DNA of 64,000 nt from UBA10347 sp905182135 (GTDB taxonomy: Bacteria > Actinomycetota > Acidimicrobiia > Acidimicrobiales > UBA10347), in assembly GCA_963925805.1 (NCBI GenBank), contig CAWUSE010000015.1:170455-234454 (forward strand). Reading direction: 5' to 3'. Made by a program: the position numbers and the translations under genes. The notes under the pieces were generated by a model. That model was not told where the DNA came from, did no database searches, and saw only the letters and a program-made list of their open reading frames with translations. This document shows positions 17,764 to 25,637 of the stretch, one piece after another; positions within the stretch are counted from its first letter, which is position 1; every line of letters starts with the position of its first letter.

Positions 17764-18386
17764 ATGACGAAACCCAATCGCACCTTGGCGCACAAGCTGC
17801 CTTTGATAGTCGTCTCGCTTGCCTTGTGGACCGCTGCATGCGGTGTCGGGCCCTCATCAGCCCAAAGCAGGGCTGCTGAGGACGCTGCCTCGAGCAACGA
17901 AGCAGCTTTGGCGCTTACGAGCGATGTAGCGACCACACAGCTTCTCGACACCGCCGATGGAAGCATCACCCAGTTATCTGACGTCGTAACCGGTGATCGG
18001 CCGGTACTGCTTTGGTACTGGGCACCTCATTGACCGACCTGTCGCAGTCATGCGGCTGATGTCGAGCAGTTTGCTCGCGATAACAAAGAAGTGCTGCAAA
18101 TAGTGGGCGTTGGCTCACAAGATGACTTTGGAAGAGCTCAAGATTTCCTGGGCGACACCGGTGTTGGTGGTGCCGAATCAGTCATCACTCTGTTGTGGGA
18201 GGGATCAGGCAATATCTGGGGATTGAACAATGTGCGGACCAACTCGGCCATGCAGTTGTTTAGCTATGACCTGCATCAGCAGTCTGGCATCATCTTTTTA
18301 ACGACAGTGGGCGGTCCGTGGTGCTCGATGCCTCGATTCAGCAGCCATGGGCCCCCGCTGATTCACCAAACCTGCTCGGCCGCTAG
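17764..18386 (+). CDS. Candidate selenoprotein: thioredoxin-like (TlpA-type) lipoprotein with in-frame TGA and a late frame disruption
   Basis: ATG 17764 opens a lipoprotein signal (hydrophobic core, then LWTAAC with the lipid Cys at residue 26). A thioredoxin fold follows: GDRPVLLWYWAPH, then TGA at 18031-18033 (codon 90), then PTCRSHAADVEQFARDN. The TGA stands exactly where the first Cys of W-x-P-x-C-x-x-C is expected, so the motif would be U-P-T-C. The same frame continues as VLQIVGVGSQDDFGRAQDFL and beyond, with good thioredoxin similarity on both sides. At the T5 run 18295-18299 the frame breaks. With one extra base it reads IIFFNDSGRSVVLDAS and stops at TAG 18384-18386; without it the frame runs out-of-family to 18498. 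selA and selB are in the same window. It could also be a pseudogene with a Cys-to-stop change plus a frameshift. Confidence 0.6.
18063..18077 (+). promoter_or_regulatory. Candidate bacterial SECIS hairpin downstream of TGA
   Basis: CGAGCA-GTT-TGCTCG forms a 6-bp perfect stem with a loop beginning with G, 35 nt after the TGA at 18031-18033. That is within the spacing usually allowed for bacterial SECIS loops. A second, closer hairpin (CGCA-GTCA-TGCG at 18043-18054, extendable outward with CGAC/GTCG and one mismatch) starts its loop 13 nt after the TGA. Either could be the SelB-binding element; neither is proven. Confidence 0.4.
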
Positions 18387-18474
18387 CCAACCCGTTCACG
18401 CGACTTACCCGCCGGGCCGGAAGGTTCCCTCTCGATCCTGGCGGGTTCTGTCGTTTTGTGCGCTGACCGCACTC

Positions 18475-19353
18475 TTAGTTAGGGGCGAGTGCCTCTAGAA
18501 CGTCCCAGTCGATGGCGCCTCGCTCGGCTGTTGGATGAACGGGTTGGATACAAACATGGGTGGCGCCGGCTGCGTAGTGAGCATCGACTCGAGCTTGCAG
18601 CGTCTCGACATCGCCCCACGCGAAGACCGCGTCGACGAATGCTGGGTCGTTGCTGGCGATCTGTTCTTCGGTGAAGCCCATGCGCTTCCAGCTATTGCGG
18701 TAGTTCGGAAGCCGGCTGTAGATGGCGAGCTGTTCAGCACCCTTCGCCCGGCCGATCTGGGGGTTCGTGGTCAGGCAGACCTTTTGTTCCACACACAACA
18801 ACGAATCGGGCCCGAGGATCTCGGCGGCTTGAGCTGTGTGCTCAGGTGTAGACCAGTACGGGTGGGCGCCGGCGCTCGCGGTGCGAGACAGCTCGAGCAT
18901 CTTCGGGCCGAGTGCTGCGATCACAACAGGCGGCATCTCGGTCTGTGGGCCTCGCCATGTGGCCTTGGACATGGTCTCGAGATAGGCCGTCATAGTTGCG
19001 AGCGGCTTGCCGAATGGGATGCCCTGTACGCCCTCCACCGAAGGCTGATGGCTCACGCCGATGCCGAGTAGGAACCGGCCGCCCGACAATTCGGCCAGGC
19101 TGAGTGCGCCTTGCACCATGGCGTTGGGATGGCGTACCCAAATGTTGGCGATCCCTGTTGCGACGATGAGATCGGTTGTGGCGTTGAGCAAGGTTGAACA
19201 GTTCACGAAAGGATCACGGCCGATCGCATCGGGCACCCACAGTGCCGAGTAACCGAGCGACTCGATACGAGCGGCGAATTCACCGGATTCGCGGGCACTC
19301 ATGCCATCGGTGAAGTGCCACACGCCAGTTTTTGCAAGTTGATTGAAATTCAC
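18475..19353 (-). CDS. LLM class F420-dependent oxidoreductase (TIGR03620-like)
   Basis: A 292-residue luciferase-like protein. GVWHFTDGMSARESGEFA and GYSALWVPDAIGRDPFVN are characteristic of the actinobacterial TIGR03620 group, followed by LSGGRFLLGIGVSHQPSVEG and PPVVIAALGPKMLELS. It is expected to use F420 on an unknown substrate. The as-is plus-strand frame of the selenoprotein candidate would overlap its 3' end; the frame-corrected version would not. Confidence 0.86.
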   Translation of the reverse strand: MNFNQLAKTGVWHFTDGMSARESGEFAARIESLGYSALWVPDAIGRDPFVNCSTLLNATTDLIVATGIANIWVRHPNAMVQGALSLAELSGGRFLLGIGVSHQPSVEGVQGIPFGKPLATMTAYLETMSKATWRGPQTEMPPVVIAALGPKMLELSRTASAGAHPYWSTPEHTAQAAEILGPDSLLCVEQKVCLTTNPQIGRAKGAEQLAIYSRLPNYRNSWKRMGFTEEQIASNDPAFVDAVFAWGDVETLQARVDAHYAAGATHVCIQPVHPTAERGAIDWDVLEALAPN

Positions 19354-19574
19354 CTAGCGAATCTAGTGGCTGGCTCTGGGACCGCCTCGTGAGAATGCCG
19401 TGGTACTCATTGCTGTGCAATTACAGCGATCACCAACTGGAACGGATCACCTGTGCCAATTGCCGGCACGTTCGGGCGGCTGTGGGCGGTTGTTTGGTCG
19501 TGCAGATACCAGATAGAGGTGCCCAGCGGGCTTGCTGTGCCTGGTGTCGTAGGGGGCGGTTAGGCTTTGCGTTA

Positions 19575-21770
19575 ATGGCCTATGAGGCGCTGTACCGGCG
19601 TTACCGACCCTCTCGATTCCAGGACGCGTTCTTCGGGCAAGACCATGTGGTCGCTGCGCTGCGTAATGCCATCGAAGGAGACCGAGTCGGTCACGCGTAT
19701 CTGTTCAGCGGCCCTCGTGGCACAGGCAAGACGACGTCGGCTCGCATCCTGGCCAAGGCACTGAACTGCACTGATTTGCAGGGCGGTGAACCGTGCAACG
19801 AATGTGATTCGTGCCTGGCCTTCCTGGCCGGTGGAAGCTATGACCTGCATGAGCTCGATGCTGCGTCCAACAATGGTGTCGACGCCATACGTGATCTCAT
19901 CGGCAAGGTTGCACTCGGGTCGCCCGGCCGTACAAAGGTCTACATCCTCGATGAAGTTCACATGTTGACGCCGGGTGCCGAGAACGCTCTTCTCAAAACG
20001 CTTGAAGAGCCACCTCCTCATGTCGTGTTCGTGTTGTGCACAACCGAACCGAACAAGGTTGTGCCAACGATCCGAAGCCGCACGCAGCACCTCGAGTTCT
20101 CACTGCTGTCTGCTAGCCAAGTTGGGGAACTGATCGACCATGTCACCGGTGACGCTGGCATCGAGATCACTGCCGAGGATCGACAGTATGTCGTCCGAGC
20201 GGGTGGCGGATCGGCTCGCGACACGCTCTCGGCATTGGATCAGGTTGTCGCTGCCGGAGGAGCACCCCAAGGCGGCGAACATCTTGAGTCGCTGTTCCAG
20301 TCGCTGATCGATCGCGATGCATCGTTGGCGTTGGCGGCTATCGACGGAGCCCTTCAAGCGGGCCGTGACGCAGCAAGTATTGGCATTGCTCTGCTGCATG
20401 AACTGCGCATTGTTTTCCTGGCGGCTATGCGCACCGATGTCAGCTATCTACCCGAAGCTGAACGCGATCGGGCCATTGCTCGGGCTGCTTCTATGCCGCC
20501 TGGCCGAGTCACCCGAGCCATCGAGGTCATCGGTACCTCACTTATCGAGATGCGCCGTGCACCGGATCCACGAGTGGACCTTGAGGTTGCGATTATGCGC
20601 CTCACTCGCTCTGACCTGGATACCGACCCTGCCGCAATGATCGAGCGTCTCGAAGCCATCGAAGGCCACTTGGCAGATGGCGCTCTCAGCGTTACCACGC
20701 CGGTAGCAGCGGCGCTTGCGCAAGTCTCCGCCGTGCCACAGCCTGCACCAGCGCCTGCGCCTGCGCCTGCGCCTGCGCCACAGCCAGCACCAGTGCCACA
20801 GCCACAGCCTGCGCCAGCACCAGTGCCACAGCCACAGCCTGCGCCAGCGCCAGCGCCACCAGGTGGGTCTCGCGGTGCAGCCATCGTCCGAGCAGCGTTA
20901 GCCGAGCAGGGCATTGCACAAGCTCCGGCACGTGGGTCAGCCACCGAGGCCCCGACCGAGCCTGCACCGGGTCAGGCTGCTCCAGTGTCGAGCGGCAAGA
21001 CGTTAGCCGATGTCCGTCGCGAACGTCAGGCGGCGGCCAACGCTGCTGGTGAGAGCCCCGAGGTGGACCCAGCCGTCGCGGCGGCGACTGCGGCGCGTCG
21101 CGAACGACAAGCAGCGGCGCAGTCTGCGGGCCAAGCCTCCGCCCCTGCTCCCGGCGCCACCTCGGCGCCACCAGCTGATGCGGTTGCTCCGGCGCCGCAA
21201 ACCGACCCTGTTAACGGAGCCCCAGCACCTGTCGCTGAAGCATCTGTTGGCGAGCCGGATGCAGTTCTTGCTCCGGTGGCCGAGGCGATCCCCTCAGCCA
21301 CAGCGCCGGCTGGTTCACTGCCATCGCTGGCAGAGCTTCTGTCTTTGTGGCAACCCATGCTCGAATCCATGTCAGGTCGTGTTCGTTCTCGGTTCAGTGC
21401 AGGACACTGGGTGGAGACCACTGCCGACTGCGTCAATTTCGGACTTCCCAACCCAGTGCATCGTGAGCGATGCGAAGAAATTCGTGCCGAGGTCGATGAT
21501 GCACTTGGCGCACAGTTCGGCCGACCGATTCCGCTGGCGTTGGTGGTCGACATGGTGGAAGAGGAACCCGACTTCTTCTCGGCCCCGCCTAGTGGCGGCG
21601 CCGGCGCAACCAGCGACCAGGATGACGAAGCGCTCGAAGAAGACACCATTGACGTGCATGGCCTGGTCGACGCAACGGGCGATGTCCCGTCAGCCCAGGA
21701 TCGTGTCATGACTACGTTCGAAAACAGTATCTTGCTCGAAGATCCCCAGAATAACTTCCCCAATCCGTAA
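19575..21770 (+). CDS. dnaX: DNA polymerase III subunit gamma/tau
   Basis: A 731-residue clamp-loader ATPase. MAYEALYRRYRPSRFQD is the canonical start. Walker A is SGPRGTGKTT (about 45-54), a zinc-binding cysteine group lies around EPCNECDSC, ILDEVHML is Walker B, and PTIRSRTQHLEF contains the SRC/sensor region. A long Pro/Ala/Gln linker (about 385-430) precedes a low-complexity Ala-rich part and a C-terminal globular tau-like domain. The 62 codons upstream in frame are Cys/Arg-rich and are excluded. It begins the dnaX-ybaB-recR replication/repair group, and no programmed-frameshift A-run was seen. Confidence 0.95.
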   Translation: MAYEALYRRYRPSRFQDAFFGQDHVVAALRNAIEGDRVGHAYLFSGPRGTGKTTSARILAKALNCTDLQGGEPCNECDSCLAFLAGGSYDLHELDAASNNGVDAIRDLIGKVALGSPGRTKVYILDEVHMLTPGAENALLKTLEEPPPHVVFVLCTTEPNKVVPTIRSRTQHLEFSLLSASQVGELIDHVTGDAGIEITAEDRQYVVRAGGGSARDTLSALDQVVAAGGAPQGGEHLESLFQSLIDRDASLALAAIDGALQAGRDAASIGIALLHELRIVFLAAMRTDVSYLPEAERDRAIARAASMPPGRVTRAIEVIGTSLIEMRRAPDPRVDLEVAIMRLTRSDLDTDPAAMIERLEAIEGHLADGALSVTTPVAAALAQVSAVPQPAPAPAPAPAPAPQPAPVPQPQPAPAPVPQPQPAPAPAPPGGSRGAAIVRAALAEQGIAQAPARGSATEAPTEPAPGQAAPVSSGKTLADVRRERQAAANAAGESPEVDPAVAAATAARRERQAAAQSAGQASAPAPGATSAPPADAVAPAPQTDPVNGAPAPVAEASVGEPDAVLAPVAEAIPSATAPAGSLPSLAELLSLWQPMLESMSGRVRSRFSAGHWVETTADCVNFGLPNPVHRERCEEIRAEVDDALGAQFGRPIPLALVVDMVEEEPDFFSAPPSGGAGATSDQDDEALEEDTIDVHGLVDATGDVPSAQDRVMTTFENSILLEDPQNNFPNP
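20784..20843 (+). repeat. 30-bp tandem repeat in the dnaX linker
   Basis: Two identical 30-bp units (20784-20813 and 20814-20843) encode repeats of alternating Pro with Ala, Val and Gln. They are flanked by shorter CTGCGC/CAGCGC units. The tract is a flexible linker in the protein and a likely site of length variation between strains. Confidence 0.8.
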
Positions 21771-21780
21771 GGCTTGACCC

Positions 21781-22131
21781 ATGACTGATACCGGTGGGCA
21801 GATGCCCGACATGAGCTCATTGCTCGCCCAGGCCCAACAGATGGCCGAACAGATCACAGCGCAGCAGTCGGCAGCACAAGACGTCGAGGTCGAAGGCCAG
21901 GCTGGTGGCGGTGCGGTGAAGATTCGCATGACCGGCGGCGGCAAGTTTCTCTCGGTTCGCATCGCCCCGTCAGCGGTTGACCCCGACGACGTCGAGATGC
22001 TCGAAGACCTGGTCCTGGCGGCGCTCAACGATGCGGTAGCCAATGTTGGCGAGCTCGTTCAGGGACCCGACCTGGGTGGTCTGGATCTTGCCAGCATGGG
22101 CTTTGGTGGGCTTCTCGGCGGCGGCGACTAG
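21781..22131 (+). CDS. YbaB/EbfC family nucleoid-associated protein
   Basis: A 116-residue protein with the YbaB core: MSSLLAQAQQMAEQ helix, then DVEVEGQAGGGAVKIRMTG and SVRIAPSAVDPDDVEMLEDL, and a Gly-rich tail. It binds DNA as a dimer. It lies 10 bp after dnaX and 3 bp before recR, the usual conserved trio. Confidence 0.92.
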   Translation: MTDTGGQMPDMSSLLAQAQQMAEQITAQQSAAQDVEVEGQAGGGAVKIRMTGGGKFLSVRIAPSAVDPDDVEMLEDLVLAALNDAVANVGELVQGPDLGGLDLASMGFGGLLGGGD

Positions 22132-22134
22132 CGG

Positions 22135-22740
22135 GTGTACAGCGCCCCAATACAAGATCTGATTGATGAGTTCGGCCGGCTACCTGGCATTGGACCGAAG
22201 TCGGCCCAGCGGATCACTTTCCATCTACTACGAGTTCCGGCGACCGAAGCCGAGCGCTTGGCCAAGGCCATCGTCGATGCCAAGCAGCGGGTGAAGTTCT
22301 GCCACACCTGTTTCAACTTGAGCGAACTTGAGCGCTGCGAGATCTGCTCGGACGACCAACGTGATGGCACCGTCGTCTGTGTGGTTGAAGACGCTCGTGA
22401 TGTGATTGCTGTTGAACGGACGAACGAGTTCTCTGGCAAGTACCACGTGCTTCAAGGAACGATCAATCCGATCGAGGGAATAGGTCCCGAACAGTTGCGC
22501 ATCACCGAGCTCATGCGACGCATCACTGACGAGAGGGTGACCGAAGTGATCGTCTGTACAAACCCAAACATCGAGGGTGAAGCCACAGCCATGTATTTGG
22601 CACGGCTGCTAGGGCCGACTCCAGGTTTGACGATCTCCCGACTTGCTTCTGGGCTTCCCGTCGGGTCTGATCTTGAATATGCCGACGAAATCACGCTTGG
22701 TCGAGCCCTTACCGGCCGTCGCCTGATGACCGACTCTTAA
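22135..22740 (+). CDS. recR: Recombination mediator protein RecR
   Basis: A 201-residue RecR starting at GTG. LIDEFGRLPGIGPKSAQR is the helix-hairpin-helix, FCHTCFNLSELERCEIC (about 59-75) the C4 zinc finger, and VVCVVEDARDVIAVERT the start of the Toprim domain ending in SRLASGLPVGSDLEYADE. It acts with RecF/RecO in loading RecA at gaps. It follows ybaB with 3 bp between. Confidence 0.95.
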   Translation: MYSAPIQDLIDEFGRLPGIGPKSAQRITFHLLRVPATEAERLAKAIVDAKQRVKFCHTCFNLSELERCEICSDDQRDGTVVCVVEDARDVIAVERTNEFSGKYHVLQGTINPIEGIGPEQLRITELMRRITDERVTEVIVCTNPNIEGEATAMYLARLLGPTPGLTISRLASGLPVGSDLEYADEITLGRALTGRRLMTDS

Positions 22741-23119
22741 ACTGCTCACAACTTGCGGCCGCTCGGGAACCAACGAGATGTCATCTACGCCGGGCAAGGG
22801 ATCTATCCGGTTCTAAGGCAAGCCGATGGTCTGGAACGTTTGCACGGTCTAGGAGCGAGACCGACGTGAACCCCAGAAGGGGGCTGCGCTTGGGGCGTTA
22901 TTACCAGCAAACCGAGGTAGAAAACGCGAACAGGACGTCATCGACTCTCGGGCACGGGAAGAAATTGAGAGAAGATGACGCCCTGATCCCGGGTAAAGAA
23001 AGGAAACCTCTCTCACCCACTTCGTACATTTAACTTACGAGATCTGACGTAAATGTCAAGAAAATATAGTGACAGGACAACGAAAACTTGCGACACGATG
23101 GCGCAAGTGTTCGGATGAA
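22741..23119. other. Convergent intergenic region with an inverted repeat
   Basis: No gene is seen in these 379 bases between the ends of recR and the minus-strand thiolase. At 23026-23056 there is an inverted repeat with ACATTTA and TAAATGT arms and a 17-base spacer, in a locally AT-rich patch. It may be a weak terminator or a protein site. SRP RNA, often near dnaX-recR, was looked for and not found. Confidence 0.4.
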
Positions 23120-24301
23120 TCAGACCCGGATAATCAGAGCGTCGCCCTGACCTCCACCGCCGCATAATGCAGCTGCACCGATACCGCCACCACGACGCCG
23201 AAGCTCATGAGCCAGGGTCAGAACTAGACGGTTTCCTGATGCGCCGATGGGGTGACCAAGCGCCACAGCACCGCCGTTCACGTTCACATCGTCGAACGAG
23301 ATTCCCAGTTCGTCGATTGACGCTGCAGCTACGGCCGCAAAGGCCTCGTTGATCTCATAGAGCGAGATGTCTGATTGGCTGACACCATCGACCTTCGAAA
23401 GAGCAGATGCGATTGCTTGTGATGGCTGAGTGAGTAGCGAACAGTCGGGCCCTGCGACTTGGCCGTACGAGATCAGCTCGGCGAAGGGGGCGACACCAAG
23501 CTCTGCAGCCTTGGCGGCAGACATGATCACGGTTGCCGAGGCGCCGTCGCTGATTTGTGATGCGTTGCCGGCGGTGATGTTGCCCGAGGCGGTAAACGCG
23601 GGGCGCAAGCTGCCAAGTGACTCCATGGTCGTCGCAGGACGGATACCTTCGTCATCGACGATGTCGATCGGGTCACCTCGGCGCTGTGGCACGGCGACGG
23701 CTGCGATTTCTTCGGCGAGCGTGCCGTTTTTCTGAGCCGTTGCCGCACGAGCGTGCGAGGCCTGGGCTATTTCGTCTTGCATGACACGATCAAAGATGGT
23801 GCTGGCTAAGTAACGATCGGTAGCGGTGCCCATCAGTTCGTGCTCGAGCGAACAGAAGAGGCCATCGTGGTTAAGCGAGTCGACCGCGGGCTGGTCGCCG
23901 AGCTTCCAGCCGCCTCGGGTCCCTGTCAGCAGATGAGGTGCGTTGGTCATGGACTCCATGCCACCAGCAACCACGATGTCGGCGTCACCAGCCATGATCA
24001 TGCGCCACGCCAAGTAGATAGCGTTCATGCCGCTCAAACAGACCTTGTTGATGGTGGTCGAAGGGACCGACAAGGGGATTCCGGCATAGTTGGCGGCCTG
24101 GCGGGCTGTGATCTGTCCGGCGCCGGCCTGCAACACCTGACCCATGATGACATAGTCGACATCGGCCCCTGCTACGCCTGAGCGTTCAAGCGCGGCGCTG
24201 ATGGCGTGGCCACCAAGCTCTGCACCGCTCAGGCTGCCGAGGCCCCCCGCGAGCTTGCCGATTGGTGTGCGAGCGCCGCCCGCTATCACCGTGTTTGTCA
24301 T
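23120..24301 (-). CDS. Acetyl-CoA acetyltransferase (thiolase)
   Basis: A 393-residue thiolase. The nucleophilic Cys is in NKVCLSGMNAI (about residue 89). The acid/base His is in ALGHPIGASGNR and the second Cys in AALCGGGGQGDALII at the end. It condenses two acetyl-CoA or cleaves 3-ketoacyl-CoA in the cytosol. Its start overlaps the stop of a small upstream minus-strand ORF by ATGA. Confidence 0.95.
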   Translation of the reverse strand: MTNTVIAGGARTPIGKLAGGLGSLSGAELGGHAISAALERSGVAGADVDYVIMGQVLQAGAGQITARQAANYAGIPLSVPSTTINKVCLSGMNAIYLAWRMIMAGDADIVVAGGMESMTNAPHLLTGTRGGWKLGDQPAVDSLNHDGLFCSLEHELMGTATDRYLASTIFDRVMQDEIAQASHARAATAQKNGTLAEEIAAVAVPQRRGDPIDIVDDEGIRPATTMESLGSLRPAFTASGNITAGNASQISDGASATVIMSAAKAAELGVAPFAELISYGQVAGPDCSLLTQPSQAIASALSKVDGVSQSDISLYEINEAFAAVAAASIDELGISFDDVNVNGGAVALGHPIGASGNRLVLTLAHELRRRGGGIGAAALCGGGGQGDALIIRV

Positions 24302-24630
24302 GATCTGTCTCCTTCGTCGGCGAGGTTACCCATGACATCGTCATTGGTGCCATCGAGTAGGTCGTTTGCGTTGTCTGAGAACAATGGTTCGCCATCGAGG
24401 TCTGATGCAAACAGCGACATCGTGTTCTCTGGCGCAGTGCTTGGTGCAGCTGCGCCTGGTCTCAGTGTATTCGTTGGGGCAAGTTGCAGCGCGGCGGACG
24501 CCGAGTCTGGCCCAACAACGGCGTCTGTGTCGGCCGAGGGGCTGGCCACCAGGGCTTGTGGCCCCGTTGCAGTGGGTGAGGTGCGACGGGGGAAGGCCTG
24601 GTGAGTGATCTCATCAGGCGTCAGGCCCAC
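24298..24630 (-). CDS. Small protein with DivIVA-like N-terminal motif
   Basis: A 110-residue frame starting at GTG 24630 with GAGAG-like sequence upstream. The N-terminus reads GLTPDEITHQAFPRR, resembling the membrane-binding start of DivIVA-family proteins. The usual G-Y-D-x-x-E-V-D block and coiled coil do not follow; instead there is an Ala/Pro-rich stretch and an acidic end (SDNANDLLDGTNDDVMGN). The ATGA overlap with the thiolase supports translation. Function unknown; the DivIVA resemblance is short. Confidence 0.45.
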   Translation of the reverse strand: MGLTPDEITHQAFPRRTSPTATGPQALVASPSADTDAVVGPDSASAALQLAPTNTLRPGAAAPSTAPENTMSLFASDLDGEPLFSDNANDLLDGTNDDVMGNLADEGDRS

Positions 24631-24711
24631 ACAAAATTTGCTCTCTCAATGGACGCCATAAGATTGATTCTGCGATGCTACCGACCGCATCGACCTACAG
24701 AAGGAACCGGC

Positions 24712-25572
24712 ATGCAGGTGCACCTGATCGATGGAACATACGAATTGTTTCGTTACCACTTCGCGCCCGGCGGCGGACACGTCACTGCAGCGGGCCAGGA
24801 GGTTGGTGCAACCCGTGGTGTGTTGCGTTCGATGTTGTCGATGGTGCGAAACGAAGGGGTGACTCACATCGCCATAGCGACCGACAGCGTGATCGAGTCA
24901 TGGCGTAACGACCTGTACGAGGGCTACAAGAATGGCGAGGGTGTCCCCGAAGAACTCTTATCGCAGTTCCCGCTTATCGAACAGGGTTTGGCGCTTGCTG
25001 GCTTCCAGGTTTGGCCGATGATCGAATACGAAGCCGACGATGGCATGGCAGCCGGAGCGGCGATGGCCGTGGCCGACACACGTGTCGAACGTGTCTTCAT
25101 CTGCACCCCCGACAAGGACTTGGCGCAGTGTGTGACCAGCGACGGCCGCGTTGTGCAATTCGATAGGCGGCAGGAGATCTTGCGAGACGAGGCTGGCGTC
25201 ATCGAGAAGTGGGGCGTCAAGCCGGCTTCGATTCCCGACTACTTGGCACTCGTTGGCGACACCGCCGACGGCTTCCCCGGGCTCAAAGGCTGGGGTGCCA
25301 AGTCGGCAGCAACCCTGCTCTACCGCTATGACCATCTCGAGAACATCCCCGCCGACTCAGCGGACTGGGATGTCAAGGTGCGTAGTGCGGCCAAGCTCGG
25401 TGAGACGCTCGTCGAGAACGTCGAGGATGCATTCCTGTTCCGACGCATTGCAACTGTCGACACCGAGGGTCCGGTTATCGGCGATGTCGACAGTCTGCTG
25501 TACGAAGGGCCAAAGCCTGGTTGGGAAGAGTTCTGCGAACGTATAGACGGCCAGTCACTCTTGCGAAAGTGA
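24712..25572 (+). CDS. 5'-3' exonuclease (FEN/Pol I N-domain-like)
   Basis: A 286-residue PIN/H3TH nuclease. It opens MQVHLIDGTYELFRYHF, and EYEADDGMAAGAAM and ICTPDKDLAQCV supply the metal-binding acidic residues. DYLALVGDTADGFPGLKGWGAKSA is the helix-3-turn-helix DNA-binding part. It should degrade 5' ends or flaps. The start has AGAAGGA at proper spacing, so the 37 upstream in-frame codons are excluded. A strong hairpin overlaps its stop. Confidence 0.9.
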   Translation: MQVHLIDGTYELFRYHFAPGGGHVTAAGQEVGATRGVLRSMLSMVRNEGVTHIAIATDSVIESWRNDLYEGYKNGEGVPEELLSQFPLIEQGLALAGFQVWPMIEYEADDGMAAGAAMAVADTRVERVFICTPDKDLAQCVTSDGRVVQFDRRQEILRDEAGVIEKWGVKPASIPDYLALVGDTADGFPGLKGWGAKSAATLLYRYDHLENIPADSADWDVKVRSAAKLGETLVENVEDAFLFRRIATVDTEGPVIGDVDSLLYEGPKPGWEEFCERIDGQSLLRK

Positions 25573-25603
25573 ATTGTTACTTCCCCAGAGGAAGTAACAA
25601 TTC
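25571..25603 (+). terminator. Perfect 14-bp hairpin overlapping the exonuclease stop codon
   Basis: Arms GAATTGTTACTTCC (25571-25584) and GGAAGTAACAATTC (25590-25603) pair perfectly around a 5-nt loop. There is no clear U tract, so it may terminate or protect the 3' end. Its core TGTTACTTCCCCA is identical over 13 nt to the hairpin before selA at 47.9 kb. Confidence 0.6.
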
Positions 25604-25637
25604 GTTTGCAGGTAGCCAAGATAAGTAGGTTGCGAAG

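Noticed and set aside
18291..18300. Programmed -1 frameshift at TTTTTA
   Set aside because: The sequence C-TTT-TTA is not a proper X-XXY-YYZ heptamer; sequencing error or decay is simpler.
20740..20870. Mobile or foreign repeat in dnaX
   Set aside because: It is a Pro/Ala-rich linker-coding low-complexity tract, common in actinobacterial dnaX.
22741..23119. SRP RNA near recR
   Set aside because: No conserved SRP core (such as GGAAGGAAGCAGCC-like sequence) on either strand, nor in the region before dnaX.
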